A stretch of 64,000 nucleotides of DNA from BPGX01 sp037447455 (GCA_037447455.1 JBBIGQ010000012.1:1-64000); one strand, 5' to 3'. Shown: positions 44,540 through 53,746, counted from the first letter of the stretch. Numbers and translations are program-made. The notes: generated from the sequence alone by a model not told the origin.

Positions 44540-45040
44540 ATGAAATCTTTTTTGTTGAAATTATTATTTTTTTTGTTTCTCTTTGCAGTGTTGGGTTTAT
44601 TTAGGGAGCACATTTTTTTAAATCTGAATAATATTATTTATTATAAATATTATAAAAGCACTTCCGTACCCATTCCATTTGGATTTGGATGGCTCACCCG
44701 CTTTTCTTTTACAACGCTATATTATCTCAAATACCCACTTACACTTGTTTTTGTGCTCCTGTTTTATTATCTTAATTTTTTATTTTTAAAGAAATTTAAT
44801 GTTTATCCTTTTTATATTAAATTATTGAGCTGGTCCTATATTGTATTGTTTTTGATAAGTGTGAGTGCAATGCTTTATGCTTATTATTTTCAACAAAAAC
44901 TTGATGACGATGAATACTTGTTGAGCAGAGGGCTAATGGGTACTGCTCAATCGCCGCTTATTGCATTCGTTTTATTTGCTTTATATTTGTGGGATAAAAA
45001 TAAATTGCATTATCATGAAAAAAGAAACTCAGGTCTTTAA
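44540..45040 (+). CDS. Exosortase-associated membrane protein
   Basis: A 166-residue membrane protein with four predicted helices (about 4-21, 56-80, 92-112 and 135-153). It starts 2 bases after the exosortase stop and ends 26 bases inside glyA. XrtF-type and related exosortases in Bacteroidota usually have a small membrane protein directly downstream, and size and topology fit that partner. I see no catalytic motif. Likely roles are chaperoning the exosortase or holding the acceptor, both inferred from context. Confidence 0.7.
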   Translation: MKSFLLKLLFFLFLFAVLGLFREHIFLNLNNIIYYKYYKSTSVPIPFGFGWLTRFSFTTLYYLKYPLTLVFVLLFYYLNFLFLKKFNVYPFYIKLLSWSYIVLFLISVSAMLYAYYFQQKLDDDEYLLSRGLMGTAQSPLIAFVLFALYLWDKNKLHYHEKRNSGL

Positions 45041-46286
45041 GTTTATTAAAGAAGAAGAAGCAAGGCAATTAAGAGGTATTGAACTTATTGCCAGTGAGAA
45101 TTATGTAAGTTCACAGGTGTTGAAAGCTATGGGAAGTGTGCTCACCAATAAATATGCTGAAGGCTACCCGGGCAGAAGATATTACGGAGGATGTGAAGTA
45201 GTAGATAAAGTAGAACAATTAGCTATAGACAGAGCAAAAGAACTATTTGGTGCAGAATGGGTCAATGTACAGCCACACTCCGGCGCACAAGCCAATGCGG
45301 CCGTTATGTATGCTTGTTTAAAGCCGGGCGATAAAATTTTGGGACTAAATCTCTCTCACGGCGGACATCTTACACATGGCTCGCCAGTCAATTATTCTGG
45401 TAAATTATACCATGCTATTTTTTATAGCGTAGAAAAAGAAACTGGACTGATAGATTTTGACAAACTCTACCATCAGATTCTTGAAGAAAAACCCAAGATG
45501 GTCATTGTAGGTGCTTCCGCTTATTCAAGAGATTGGGACTATGCCAAGGTCAGAACAGCCGCTGATCAGGTAGGTGCAATTGTATTAGCAGATATTTCTC
45601 ATCCTTCCGGACTTATTGCAAAAGGCATCTTAAATGATGCGCTGGTGCATTGTCATATAGTTACAACAACCACTCATAAAACCTTACGAGGCCCCAGAGG
45701 CGGAATGATTATGATGAAAAAAGATTTTCCTAATCCGTTTGGAGAAAAAACACCAAAAGGGGAAATTAAAATGATGAGTGCTATATTAGACAGTGCTGTT
45801 TTTCCGGGCATTCAGGGAGGACCGCTTGAACATATCATTGCCGCCAAAGCTGTTGCCTTTGGAGAAGCATTGACCGATGATTATTTGTATTACATTGTTC
45901 AGGTTGCAAAAAACGCCAAAGCTATGGCAAAAGCATTTATAGACAGAGGTTATCATATTGTCTCCGGTGGTACAGATAATCATTTAATGCTGATTGATTT
46001 GAGGAATAAAAATATTACAGGAAAAGAAGCAGAAAAATTGCTCGGAGAAGTAGACATTACAGTGAATAAAAACATGGTCCCCTTTGATGATAAATCTCCT
46101 TTTATTACATCCGGCATTCGTATTGGTACAGCCGCCATTACAACAAGAGGATTAAAAGAAAAAGAATGCATCAAAACAGTAGAATTAATAGACGAGACAA
46201 TTAAAAATAAAAACAACCCCACAGCACTTTCTAAAATTAAAAAGAAAGTGAATCAAATGATGATGAAATATCCTTTATTTGCATAA
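45015..46286 (+). CDS. glyA: Serine hydroxymethyltransferase GlyA
   Basis: A PLP enzyme that interconverts serine and glycine while charging tetrahydrofolate with a one-carbon unit. The 423-residue protein has IELIASENYVS, EGYPGRRYYGG, VQPHSGAQANAAV, and TTTTHKTLRGPRGG with K222 as PLP lysine. I start at the ATG at 45015, where the family N-terminus begins. The frame is open further upstream inside the exosortase-associated gene, but those residues would be hydrophobic and unlike GlyA. Overlap with the upstream gene is 26 bases. Confidence 0.95.
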   Translation: MKKETQVFKFIKEEEARQLRGIELIASENYVSSQVLKAMGSVLTNKYAEGYPGRRYYGGCEVVDKVEQLAIDRAKELFGAEWVNVQPHSGAQANAAVMYACLKPGDKILGLNLSHGGHLTHGSPVNYSGKLYHAIFYSVEKETGLIDFDKLYHQILEEKPKMVIVGASAYSRDWDYAKVRTAADQVGAIVLADISHPSGLIAKGILNDALVHCHIVTTTTHKTLRGPRGGMIMMKKDFPNPFGEKTPKGEIKMMSAILDSAVFPGIQGGPLEHIIAAKAVAFGEALTDDYLYYIVQVAKNAKAMAKAFIDRGYHIVSGGTDNHLMLIDLRNKNITGKEAEKLLGEVDITVNKNMVPFDDKSPFITSGIRIGTAAITTRGLKEKECIKTVELIDETIKNKNNPTALSKIKKKVNQMMMKYPLFA

Positions 46287-46287
46287 A

Positions 46288-46935
46288 ATGAAACCAGCAA
46301 TAATCTTTGACCTTGGTGGCGTTATTCTGCCACTTGATACAGAAGCAATACGGCAAAAATTTTTAGAATACACTAAAAAAGACATTCAGGAATGGATGAA
46401 ATTTGGCTATCCGCATCAGGTTATTCAAAAATTTGAATTAGGAAAAATTACTGAAAAAGAATTTTTTGAAGAATTAAGCGACCTGTTGAATTTTGAAAAA
46501 GAATTATATTATCTAAAAGAAGTATGGAACACTATGTTGCTCCCCGTGCCAAAAGAAAATATAAATACCCTACTTAAACTCCGAAATGATTATCAACTAA
46601 TCTTATTAAGTAATACTTGTGAAACACATATTCAATGCTTTGAATCTATGTTGCAAAAACAGCATAACATAGAAACTTTTGAAGCATTATTTGACAAAGT
46701 TTATTATTCATGCAGAATAGGATTAAGAAAACCTGACCATAAATTATTTAAGAAAGTAATAACGGAAAATAAATTAGATATTCACTCAACAATTTACTTT
46801 GACGATACTTTAACACATATAGAATCGGCTCAGAAACTCAATTTACATGCACACCTTTATCCTCAAAATGAACCCTTGAGTTACGTTTCAAAAAATCTAC
46901 CGACACTTATGAATAAAACCATAATCTCTATTTAA
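46288..46935 (+). CDS. HAD family phosphatase, YihX-like
   Basis: A 215-residue HAD-IA hydrolase. The nucleophile is D8 in IIFDLGGVIL. A cap follows, then LLSNTCETH (motif II), GLRKPDHKLF (motif III Lys) and YFDDTLTHI (motif IV acids). The closest named relatives dephosphorylate sugar phosphates such as glucose-1-phosphate or flavin mononucleotide; the substrate is not readable. The ATG starts one base after the glyA stop. The Wzc-like kinase gene follows after 12 bases, so it might share a role in sugar metabolism for polysaccharide, but this is inference. Confidence 0.88.
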   Translation: MKPAIIFDLGGVILPLDTEAIRQKFLEYTKKDIQEWMKFGYPHQVIQKFELGKITEKEFFEELSDLLNFEKELYYLKEVWNTMLLPVPKENINTLLKLRNDYQLILLSNTCETHIQCFESMLQKQHNIETFEALFDKVYYSCRIGLRKPDHKLFKKVITENKLDIHSTIYFDDTLTHIESAQKLNLHAHLYPQNEPLSYVSKNLPTLMNKTIISI

Positions 46936-46947
46936 GATTTTGTGAAC

Positions 46948-49320
46948 ATGGACAATAACAAATCAGGTATAATAAGCGAAAAAGATATTCTGGCCATTGT
47001 CCGTATTATCCGACAAAATTGGTATATTCCAATTATAACTTTAATTCTGGCTTATATCACCGGCTATTTCTACACAAACAAATTAACGAACATTTATCAG
47101 GCCTCTACTCAGATATTAATAAACATCAAGGACTACTACGATAAAAGTTTAATTTCTGATGAAAACATGTACTCTTCTACGTATTCCGCATATATTGACA
47201 ACTCCAATCAAATACGTGTGATTAAGTCGTATGATGTTATGGAAGAAACTATTGATAAATTAAAGGATATGCTGCAAGTGTCGTATTTTATTGTTGGTAA
47301 AGTTAGAACAACAGAACAATTTTCCGGAATGCCGTTTGAAATAAAAGTAAACAATATCAATCCGGCATTTTATGAAATGCCCATCCAATTTAAAATTCTC
47401 AACTATACTTCCTTTGAAATGACTATTCATAAAGACAATCAGACAATTATCAAAAAAGGACAGTTTGATAAAGAACTGATTGATACTGATTTTAATATAC
47501 TTGTTCGCCGTAACTCTAATTTGAGGATGCAAACGGCTTTATCTTTATCTTTAATTAACTATGAGATTGTTTTTCATTCAAAAGAATTCTTAATTAATAA
47601 ATACATTCAAACATTAACCGTTGAGAATCCAGATTATACAAATGTCTTGAAAATTTCTATTGAAGACGTCATTCAAGAAAGAGCGATAGTTATTTTAGAC
47701 ACCTTGAACAATGTGTATATTAAAAGTATCTTAAAAACACGATTAGAACTGAATGAGAAAACATTACAGTATATTGATAAGCAATTGAATGAGATAGCCA
47801 CAACACTCAAAGGAGTGGAAGATTCTATGCAGTACTATAAAAATGTTCATAATATTTTAGATTTAGATTGGGAAGAGAAAACGTACTTAGATAAATTAAC
47901 CGATTATGAAAGTCAGAAGAATCAATTAAAGATGCAAATAGAATCTTTAAATGATTTGGAGAAATATATTATTGAAGATAAAGACCCTCAATTCTTGCCA
48001 CCTAATGTATTTATATTAGAAAAGCAGGGCTTTTTACCAAGTGCTGTTACAGAACTTTATCAATTGCAGCTCAAGTTAAACGATCAATATGGTTCTAATA
48101 CCGATAATAATCCCAATATTGCCAATTTAAAGCAAAATATACGGCGACTAAAACAGGATTTGCTTATTTACATCACCAACTCCCGAAAAGCCACCTACAA
48201 GCTTCTTGAAAATCTGGACAATGAAATTAATGTGTTTGTTTCAAAATTCAAATATATTCCCCCCAAACAGAGAGATGTTTTAAATATTCAAAGAAAAGTT
48301 GAAATCAATCAAAAGCTCTACTCATTTTTATTAGAAAAAAAAGCCAATACCAGAATATCAAAAGCATCAATAACCCCGAACGTGAAGGTAATAGAAAAGC
48401 CACGTAATCTTGGCGTTGTAAAGCCAGACAAAAATAAAATTCGTAATACCTTTCTTTCTTTTGGATTAGGATTGTCTATTATTATTGTACTGATTAGGGT
48501 ATTGTTCTTTGTAAAAATTACCGATGAAGAACATCTAAAAGAACTTACCAATATTCCCGTAATAGCGGTTATTCCTTATCAAAAAAACATTAATGATAAT
48601 TCCGTAATAACCATTGAAGAACCTTACGCCCCCGTTACCGATGCCATCAGGGGGATGATTACCAATATCAAATATACCGCAAAAGACACACCTGTAAAAA
48701 AAATCCTTTTCACATCCTTTCTTCCCGGCGAAGGCAAGACCTTTTTGTCGGTGAACCTCGCGGCTATGCTTGCCAAATCAGATAAAAAAGTAGCACTTTT
48801 AGAATTGGATTTACATAAGCCAAGAATTTTTAGTACCTTAAAGCTAAGTCCTGATAAAGGAATAGGCGCATTTTTGTCTAATCAGGCAGAAATCAATGAA
48901 ATAAAATATTCAACATTTTTACCCAACTTAGATGTTTTTTTGGCAGGAAAAGAGTCGCCGCCGAATCCTTCTGATTTATTGTTGTCAAATAAGTTAAACG
49001 TTTTATTTGACTATTTAAATTCAAATTATGACTACATTATTATTGATACACCGCCGTCCGGGCTCCTGGTGGATGCTGTTTACCTTATGCAGTATGCAGA
49101 CCTGAATATCTTTGCTATAAATTCAAAAATTGCTACCCGAAGAACAATAAAATTTATCAATCAATTAGCCAAAGAAAACAAAATACCCAATCTATACCTC
49201 ACCTTGAATGGAATAAATATCAAAAAATCCGGCTATTATATGTATAGCAAATATGGTTATAAGTACGGTTACGCTTATGGATACAGATATGGCGGGTCCT
49301 ATGGCTATAAAAAATATTAG
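46948..49320 (+). CDS. Polysaccharide co-polymerase with tyrosine autokinase (Wzc/ExoP-like)
   Basis: A 790-residue inner-membrane protein controlling exopolysaccharide or capsule chain length and export. It has a Wzz domain with the first membrane helix near 26-44, a long periplasmic coiled-coil region (about 250-480) and the second helix near 493-512. The cytoplasmic BY-kinase has Walker A PGEGKT (593-598), Walker A-prime LLELDLHKPR and Walker B IIIDTPPSG (D700). The last 28 residues contain 13 tyrosines, the autophosphorylation cluster. I start at the ATG at 46948 instead of the GTG at 46942. It stands about 2 kb downstream of the exosortase module on the same strand. Confidence 0.92.
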   Translation: MDNNKSGIISEKDILAIVRIIRQNWYIPIITLILAYITGYFYTNKLTNIYQASTQILINIKDYYDKSLISDENMYSSTYSAYIDNSNQIRVIKSYDVMEETIDKLKDMLQVSYFIVGKVRTTEQFSGMPFEIKVNNINPAFYEMPIQFKILNYTSFEMTIHKDNQTIIKKGQFDKELIDTDFNILVRRNSNLRMQTALSLSLINYEIVFHSKEFLINKYIQTLTVENPDYTNVLKISIEDVIQERAIVILDTLNNVYIKSILKTRLELNEKTLQYIDKQLNEIATTLKGVEDSMQYYKNVHNILDLDWEEKTYLDKLTDYESQKNQLKMQIESLNDLEKYIIEDKDPQFLPPNVFILEKQGFLPSAVTELYQLQLKLNDQYGSNTDNNPNIANLKQNIRRLKQDLLIYITNSRKATYKLLENLDNEINVFVSKFKYIPPKQRDVLNIQRKVEINQKLYSFLLEKKANTRISKASITPNVKVIEKPRNLGVVKPDKNKIRNTFLSFGLGLSIIIVLIRVLFFVKITDEEHLKELTNIPVIAVIPYQKNINDNSVITIEEPYAPVTDAIRGMITNIKYTAKDTPVKKILFTSFLPGEGKTFLSVNLAAMLAKSDKKVALLELDLHKPRIFSTLKLSPDKGIGAFLSNQAEINEIKYSTFLPNLDVFLAGKESPPNPSDLLLSNKLNVLFDYLNSNYDYIIIDTPPSGLLVDAVYLMQYADLNIFAINSKIATRRTIKFINQLAKENKIPNLYLTLNGINIKKSGYYMYSKYGYKYGYAYGYRYGGSYGYKKY

Positions 49321-49325
49321 ACAAG

Positions 49326-50435
49326 ATGAGCAATATCGCAATACATAATACACCCATTATCGTTGCTGGTCCTTGTAGTGCTGAAAGCCAGGAACAATTA
49401 TGGAATACCGCCCAGCAGCTACGAAACCTTTCTACTATTCATTACTTCAGAGCGGGTGTTTGGAAGCCCAGAACAAGGCCCGGTAACTTTGAAGGAAAAG
49501 GAGAAGAAGCACTAAAATGGTTGTTGAATATAAAACACCAACTGCATCTACCTGTTTGTATTGAAGTGGCACATCCGCACCACGTAGAACTGGCACTAAA
49601 ATACAATATAGATGCTGTATGGATTGGTGCAAGAACGACCACTAACCCTTTCAGTGTAAATGAACTTGCAAGCGCCCTTCAAAACGTCCCTATTCCGGTA
49701 ATGGTAAAAAATCCCATGCATCCGGAAATAAAATTATGGATAGGAGCAATAGAACGAATTTGGAATGCGGGTGTAATATCTGTATTGGCTGTTCACCGGG
49801 GATTTTTTTATTATGGCAATGATAAATACCGCAATAAACCCTTGTGGCAATTGCCACTAGAGTTGAAAACTATTTTTCCGGAAATACCTATTATATGTGA
49901 TCCTAGCCATATTGCAGGTAAAAAAGAATATGTTTTTGAAATTGCTCAAAAAGCTATGAATATTGGGCTGAACGGGTTGATGATTGAAACACATTACAAT
50001 CCCTCCACAGCATTAAGCGATAAAGAGCAACAATTAACGCCTGTTGAACTCAAACAGTTGTTAGATAACTTAAAATTGTTTGAGTCGCATTCTCCTGACC
50101 CTGTTTTTGAAAATACACTACAACACTTACGGCAAATTATTGATGAAATAGATGAAGATATTTTGGTCTTGCTTTCTAAACGATTTGATATTGTGCAACA
50201 GATTGCCTGCTATAAAAAAGAACAATGCGTTACAGCTTTTCAACTTTCCCGCTGGAAAGATATTCTGAAAAGCCGAAAAAATCTGGCGAAAGAACTGCAC
50301 ATGAACGATTCCTTTATTCACGACTTTCTTGCTTTGTTGCACGAAGAATCCATCAATATACAAAATAAAATTTTAAATCAAAAAACAGCGGACACACAAA
50401 CAGCAGATTATGACAACAAAAGAAGAGATTGTTAA
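49326..50435 (+). CDS. DAHP synthase / chorismate mutase, bifunctional
   Basis: A 369-residue fusion. The N-terminal barrel (about 1-260) makes 3-deoxy-7-phosphoheptulonate, the first shikimate step; it has VAGPCSAES, FRAGVWKPRTRPGNFEG and CDPSHIAGKK. The C-terminal 90 residues form an AroQ-type chorismate mutase (LRQIIDEIDEDILVLLSKRF, QQIACYKKE), the branch to tyrosine and phenylalanine. This fusion is common in Bacteroidota, where prephenate may allosterically control the synthase. It follows the Wzc-like gene by 5 bases and overlaps the AMP nucleosidase gene by 26. Confidence 0.93.
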   Translation: MSNIAIHNTPIIVAGPCSAESQEQLWNTAQQLRNLSTIHYFRAGVWKPRTRPGNFEGKGEEALKWLLNIKHQLHLPVCIEVAHPHHVELALKYNIDAVWIGARTTTNPFSVNELASALQNVPIPVMVKNPMHPEIKLWIGAIERIWNAGVISVLAVHRGFFYYGNDKYRNKPLWQLPLELKTIFPEIPIICDPSHIAGKKEYVFEIAQKAMNIGLNGLMIETHYNPSTALSDKEQQLTPVELKQLLDNLKLFESHSPDPVFENTLQHLRQIIDEIDEDILVLLSKRFDIVQQIACYKKEQCVTAFQLSRWKDILKSRKNLAKELHMNDSFIHDFLALLHEESINIQNKILNQKTADTQTADYDNKRRDC

Positions 50436-51180
50436 AAACTGGTTACCAAGATACACGAATGTGCCTTTAGAAGCCTTCGGTTCCTATGTTTTACTATGTA
50501 ATTTTACTAATTATGTAGAATTGTTTGCAAAAAAGTATAATACAGAAGTGAAGGGGTATGGAAAACCGATGATTAATGCACACGCCGAAGGGCTATCCAT
50601 TATCAACTTTGGCATGGGGAGTGCTGCTGCAGCAACGGTCATGGATCTATTAAGTGCTATAAAACCGAAAGCGGTTTTATTTTTAGGAAAATGTGGTGGA
50701 TTAAAAAAGAAAAATCAAATAGGTGATTTGATTCTGCCCATTGCAGCCATTCGTGGCGAAGGTACTTCCAATGATTATTTCCCGTCAGAAGTCCCTTCTC
50801 TTCCGGCATTTAATTTGCAAAAAGCCGTCTCTTATACCATTCGTCTTGAAAACAGAGATTATTGGACAGGAACAGTATACACTACTAACAGACGAGTATG
50901 GGAACACGATGAGGAGTTTAAATTTTACCTTCGTAAGATAAAAGCCATGGCCATTGATATGGAAACAGCCACTATCTTTACGGTCGGTTTTGCTAATAAA
51001 ATACCTACCGGTGCATTACTTTTAGTAACCGACCAACCAATGATACCAGAAGGCGTAAAAACAGAAGAAAAAGATAAAGTCGTTACGCAACAATTTACAG
51101 AACTGCACTTAGACATTGGTATCAAATCTTTATTGGAGATAAAGAACCAAGGGATTTCGGTTAGACACTTAAAGTTCTGA
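50410..51180 (+). CDS. amn: AMP nucleosidase
   Basis: A 256-residue member of the PNP/UDP phosphorylase superfamily, close to the short AMP nucleosidases of Bacteroidota. These hydrolyse AMP to adenine and ribose-5-phosphate. Motifs are NFGMGSAAAATVMDLL, LFLGKCGGLKKK and the active-site AIDMETATIF. The length is that of the short form, which lacks the N-terminal domain of the E. coli enzyme. The start lies 26 bases inside the DAHP synthase gene; meaB begins one base after its stop. Confidence 0.9.
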   Translation: MTTKEEIVKNWLPRYTNVPLEAFGSYVLLCNFTNYVELFAKKYNTEVKGYGKPMINAHAEGLSIINFGMGSAAAATVMDLLSAIKPKAVLFLGKCGGLKKKNQIGDLILPIAAIRGEGTSNDYFPSEVPSLPAFNLQKAVSYTIRLENRDYWTGTVYTTNRRVWEHDEEFKFYLRKIKAMAIDMETATIFTVGFANKIPTGALLLVTDQPMIPEGVKTEEKDKVVTQQFTELHLDIGIKSLLEIKNQGISVRHLKF

Positions 51181-51181
51181 T

Positions 51182-52156
51182 ATGATACTATCAGCAGAGC
51201 AGTATGTACAAGGTATTTTAAATCACGATATTTCTGTTTTATCCAAGGCCATAACCCTTGTTGAATCCAATAAAGAAGAACATCAAAAAACAGCAGAGAA
51301 AATATTAAATTGTTTATTACCTTATACAGGTCAATCGTTTCGTTTAGGGATTACAGGTTCGCCCGGTGTTGGAAAAAGCACATTTATTGAATCGTTTGGG
51401 TTGTATTGTATTGAACAAGGCCATCAGGTGGCAGTACTGGCCATTGATCCAAGCAGTCATTCTTCAAAAGGGAGTATATTGGGAGATAAAACAAGAATGG
51501 AAAATCTTTCGCGACATCCGAAAGCGTTCATTCGGCCTTCTCCAAGTGGCGGCGTTTTAGGCGGAGTGGCTTCAAAAACCTATGAAACCATGCTGTTATG
51601 TGAGGCGGCGGGCTTTGACTGGATTTTTGTAGAGACAGTGGGAGTAGGACAAAGCGAAACCGATGTGGCTGGTATTACCGACTTTTTTTTATTACTCATG
51701 CTTGCTGCCAGTGGTGATGAAGTACAGGGTATTAAACGGGGTATTATGGAAATGGCGGACGCCATTGCCATTACTAAAGCCGATGGCGATACTTTATCCA
51801 GAGCATTACTTACTGCCGCTCAATTTAAATCCGCATTGCATTATTTTATACACCCATTAGATGAATGGACGGTTCCTGTTATTCCGGTATCTTCTATAAA
51901 AAAAGAAGGATTGGATAAAATTTATGAGCTGCTTGTTAATTTCAGAAAGACGGCTCAACAATGCCATTACATAGAAAGAAAAAGAAAAGAACAAGTGTTA
52001 ACTCGTTTCAAAAAAATAATTTCTGAATATTTAATACAGGATTTTTTCTCTGATGAGAAAATTAAAATATTCATCCAGAACAATACGGATGAAATTACCT
52101 ATTCGCCACATCGTCTGGCTCAGAAATTGCTTCAACTATACAAGCGCACCAATTAA
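51182..52156 (+). CDS. meaB: Methylmalonyl-CoA mutase-associated GTPase MeaB
   Basis: A G3E-family GTPase that protects and loads adenosylcobalamin-dependent methylmalonyl-CoA mutase. The 324-residue protein has the P-loop GSPGVGKST (about 59-67), LAIDPSSHSSKGSILGDKTRM, VETVGVGQSE and the base-recognition ITKADGD. The C-terminal helical dimerisation arm is present. The mutase genes themselves are not in the window. It ends tail to tail with the LolE-like gene, sharing the TTAA that gives both stop codons. Confidence 0.94.
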   Translation: MILSAEQYVQGILNHDISVLSKAITLVESNKEEHQKTAEKILNCLLPYTGQSFRLGITGSPGVGKSTFIESFGLYCIEQGHQVAVLAIDPSSHSSKGSILGDKTRMENLSRHPKAFIRPSPSGGVLGGVASKTYETMLLCEAAGFDWIFVETVGVGQSETDVAGITDFFLLLMLAASGDEVQGIKRGIMEMADAIAITKADGDTLSRALLTAAQFKSALHYFIHPLDEWTVPVIPVSSIKKEGLDKIYELLVNFRKTAQQCHYIERKRKEQVLTRFKKIISEYLIQDFFSDEKIKIFIQNNTDEITYSPHRLAQKLLQLYKRTN

Positions 52157-53370
52157 TTTTCTTTTTTCCATTTAATATCTTTTGTAAAGACCCTGACCGG
52201 ATAAATAGCGGCAAAAAAACCTATTGTTAATAATACCACTAAAACATTGAACACATCATTGAATTGTAAATCAACAGGGTAATAGGGCAGTATTGAATTT
52301 TCATTAAATTTAATCAAATGAAATTGTATTTGTAGCCAGCAAATAAATATACCCACTATAAGCCCAATAAATGCTCCTCCAAAAGTGATTAAGAATCCTT
52401 CCAACATAAAAATACTTTCTATAGTTCTTTTGGGTGCCCCCAGCGCATACAAGGTTTGAATGTCTTTTTGTTTTTCTATGATCAGCATCGTCAAAGCACT
52501 AATGATACTAAAGGTGGCGATTAATAAAATAAAACTTAATATGATAAATGTCCAGAGTTTTTCAGTTTTTAAGGTTTTGAAAAGCACCTCATTTAGTTGT
52601 TGTTTATTTTTGACCTCAAAATCTGGACTTAGTAAATCTTGTAGTTCTTTTTGCGTTTGCTCTAATGTGTTCTCGTTTTTCAATTTTATTTCCAGGGTAC
52701 TCACGAGCGACTCTGCATCTAATAAATCCTGTGCAAACTTTAAATCGCAGTAAATATATTTATAATCAAAATCGTCGTTGATGGAAAAGACCCCTGAAAC
52801 ATACGCTTCTTTTTCGTTGATTAAATCAGTGTTTGTGCCAGAATTTTTAATTCTTTTTGGACTATAAAAAATCAATGGAGCAAAGGCATTGTTTAGAGAT
52901 ACATTCAGTTCATTAGCAATACCTTGTCCGATAATCACATAGTTTATATTTTCTTCTTTTAAACTATATTTTCCTTTTTGAATAATAGATTTAATAGTGG
53001 TGCATTTTTCATACACACTGTCAACACCTTTGATATTAATCAAAACTTGTTTATTCTTATATTTTACTAAGGACTGATTGGTAATGCTTTTTGAAACATG
53101 TGCGATGTTGGGATGTGCAGCGACTTTATGCAATATAGTATCGGCTTTAAAGTATTTTCCTTTTACTACACTTATTTTTAAGTCCGGCTCCACAGAATTG
53201 TACAAATTTCCCAAAACAGATGTAAAGCCGTTCATTACTGAAATAATGATAATAAACGCGGCTGTAATAAAAGAAATTGCCAATAAACTTATCCAACTGA
53301 TTAAATTAATAACATTGTTTGACTTTTTAGAAAACAAATACCGAAGTGCCAGTAAAAAAATAATTCTCAC
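52153..53370 (-). CDS. LolC/LolE-like ABC transporter permease
   Basis: A 405-residue FtsX-superfamily permease with an N-terminal helix (about 21-48, starting ALRYLFSKKSNNVINLISWISL), a periplasmic MacB-like domain (about 50-265) and three C-terminal helices (about 271-297, 319-345 and 370-390). LolCE extracts lipoproteins from the inner membrane, and Bacteroidota often place this gene after rbfA as here (rbfA ends 6 bases upstream). The partner ATPase is elsewhere. Lipoprotein release is the likely role; a related export function cannot be excluded. Confidence 0.88.
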   Translation of the reverse strand: MRIIFLLALRYLFSKKSNNVINLISWISLLAISFITAAFIIIISVMNGFTSVLGNLYNSVEPDLKISVVKGKYFKADTILHKVAAHPNIAHVSKSITNQSLVKYKNKQVLINIKGVDSVYEKCTTIKSIIQKGKYSLKEENINYVIIGQGIANELNVSLNNAFAPLIFYSPKRIKNSGTNTDLINEKEAYVSGVFSINDDFDYKYIYCDLKFAQDLLDAESLVSTLEIKLKNENTLEQTQKELQDLLSPDFEVKNKQQLNEVLFKTLKTEKLWTFIILSFILLIATFSIISALTMLIIEKQKDIQTLYALGAPKRTIESIFMLEGFLITFGGAFIGLIVGIFICWLQIQFHLIKFNENSILPYYPVDLQFNDVFNVLVVLLTIGFFAAIYPVRVFTKDIKWKKEN

Positions 53371-53376
53371 AAAAAA

Positions 53377-53721
53377 TTATTTTTTTAATAGTTGTTCTAT
53401 TTTTTCGGCAATATCTAAACTATCATCAAAATAAAATCGTAATTCCGGAATTTTTCTGAGTTTTTTGGCTAATTTTTCTCCAACATATTTTCGTATTTTT
53501 TTATTATTTTCTTCAATTTGTTGAAATACGCTCTTTCGGTCATATTTATCTGAAGGCAAAATGCTTACATAAATTTTGGCTATTGATAAATCTCCCGTTA
53601 CTTTTACTTCTGAAATATTTATGAATGCGGACGCAAAATCTATAGAGCCGTGCAATAAAAAATATTCCGATAAAACTTGTTGAATTAAACTTGCCACCTT
53701 TTTTTGTTTAGTAGTTTCCAT
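53377..53721 (-). CDS. rbfA: 30S ribosome-binding factor RbfA
   Basis: RbfA assists 16S rRNA maturation in the small subunit. The 114-residue protein has the KH-like pattern: KVASLIQQVLSEYF, then ISEVKVTGDLSIAKIYVSIL, RKYVGEKLAKKLRKIPELRFYFDDSLD. I start at the ATG at 53721; an in-frame ATG at 53754 lies upstream of the promoter box and only adds unconserved residues. The LolE-like permease gene follows 6 bases downstream. Confidence 0.93.
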   Translation of the reverse strand: METTKQKKVASLIQQVLSEYFLLHGSIDFASAFINISEVKVTGDLSIAKIYVSILPSDKYDRKSVFQQIEENNKKIRKYVGEKLAKKLRKIPELRFYFDDSLDIAEKIEQLLKK

Positions 53722-53738
53722 ACCTTTTATTTTCTCAA

Positions 53739-53746
53739 CAAATATA
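53739..53746 (-). promoter_or_regulatory. -7 box of rbfA
   Basis: Minus-strand TATATTTG fits TAnnTTTG and ends 18 bases before the ATG at 53721. A minus-strand TTG about 21 bases further upstream supplies a possible -33 element, making it one of the better promoters here. Confidence 0.65.

Noticed and set aside
44961..45014. Upstream extension of GlyA
   Set aside because: The extra residues are hydrophobic, come from another frame of the exosortase-associated gene, and do not resemble the conserved GlyA N-terminus.
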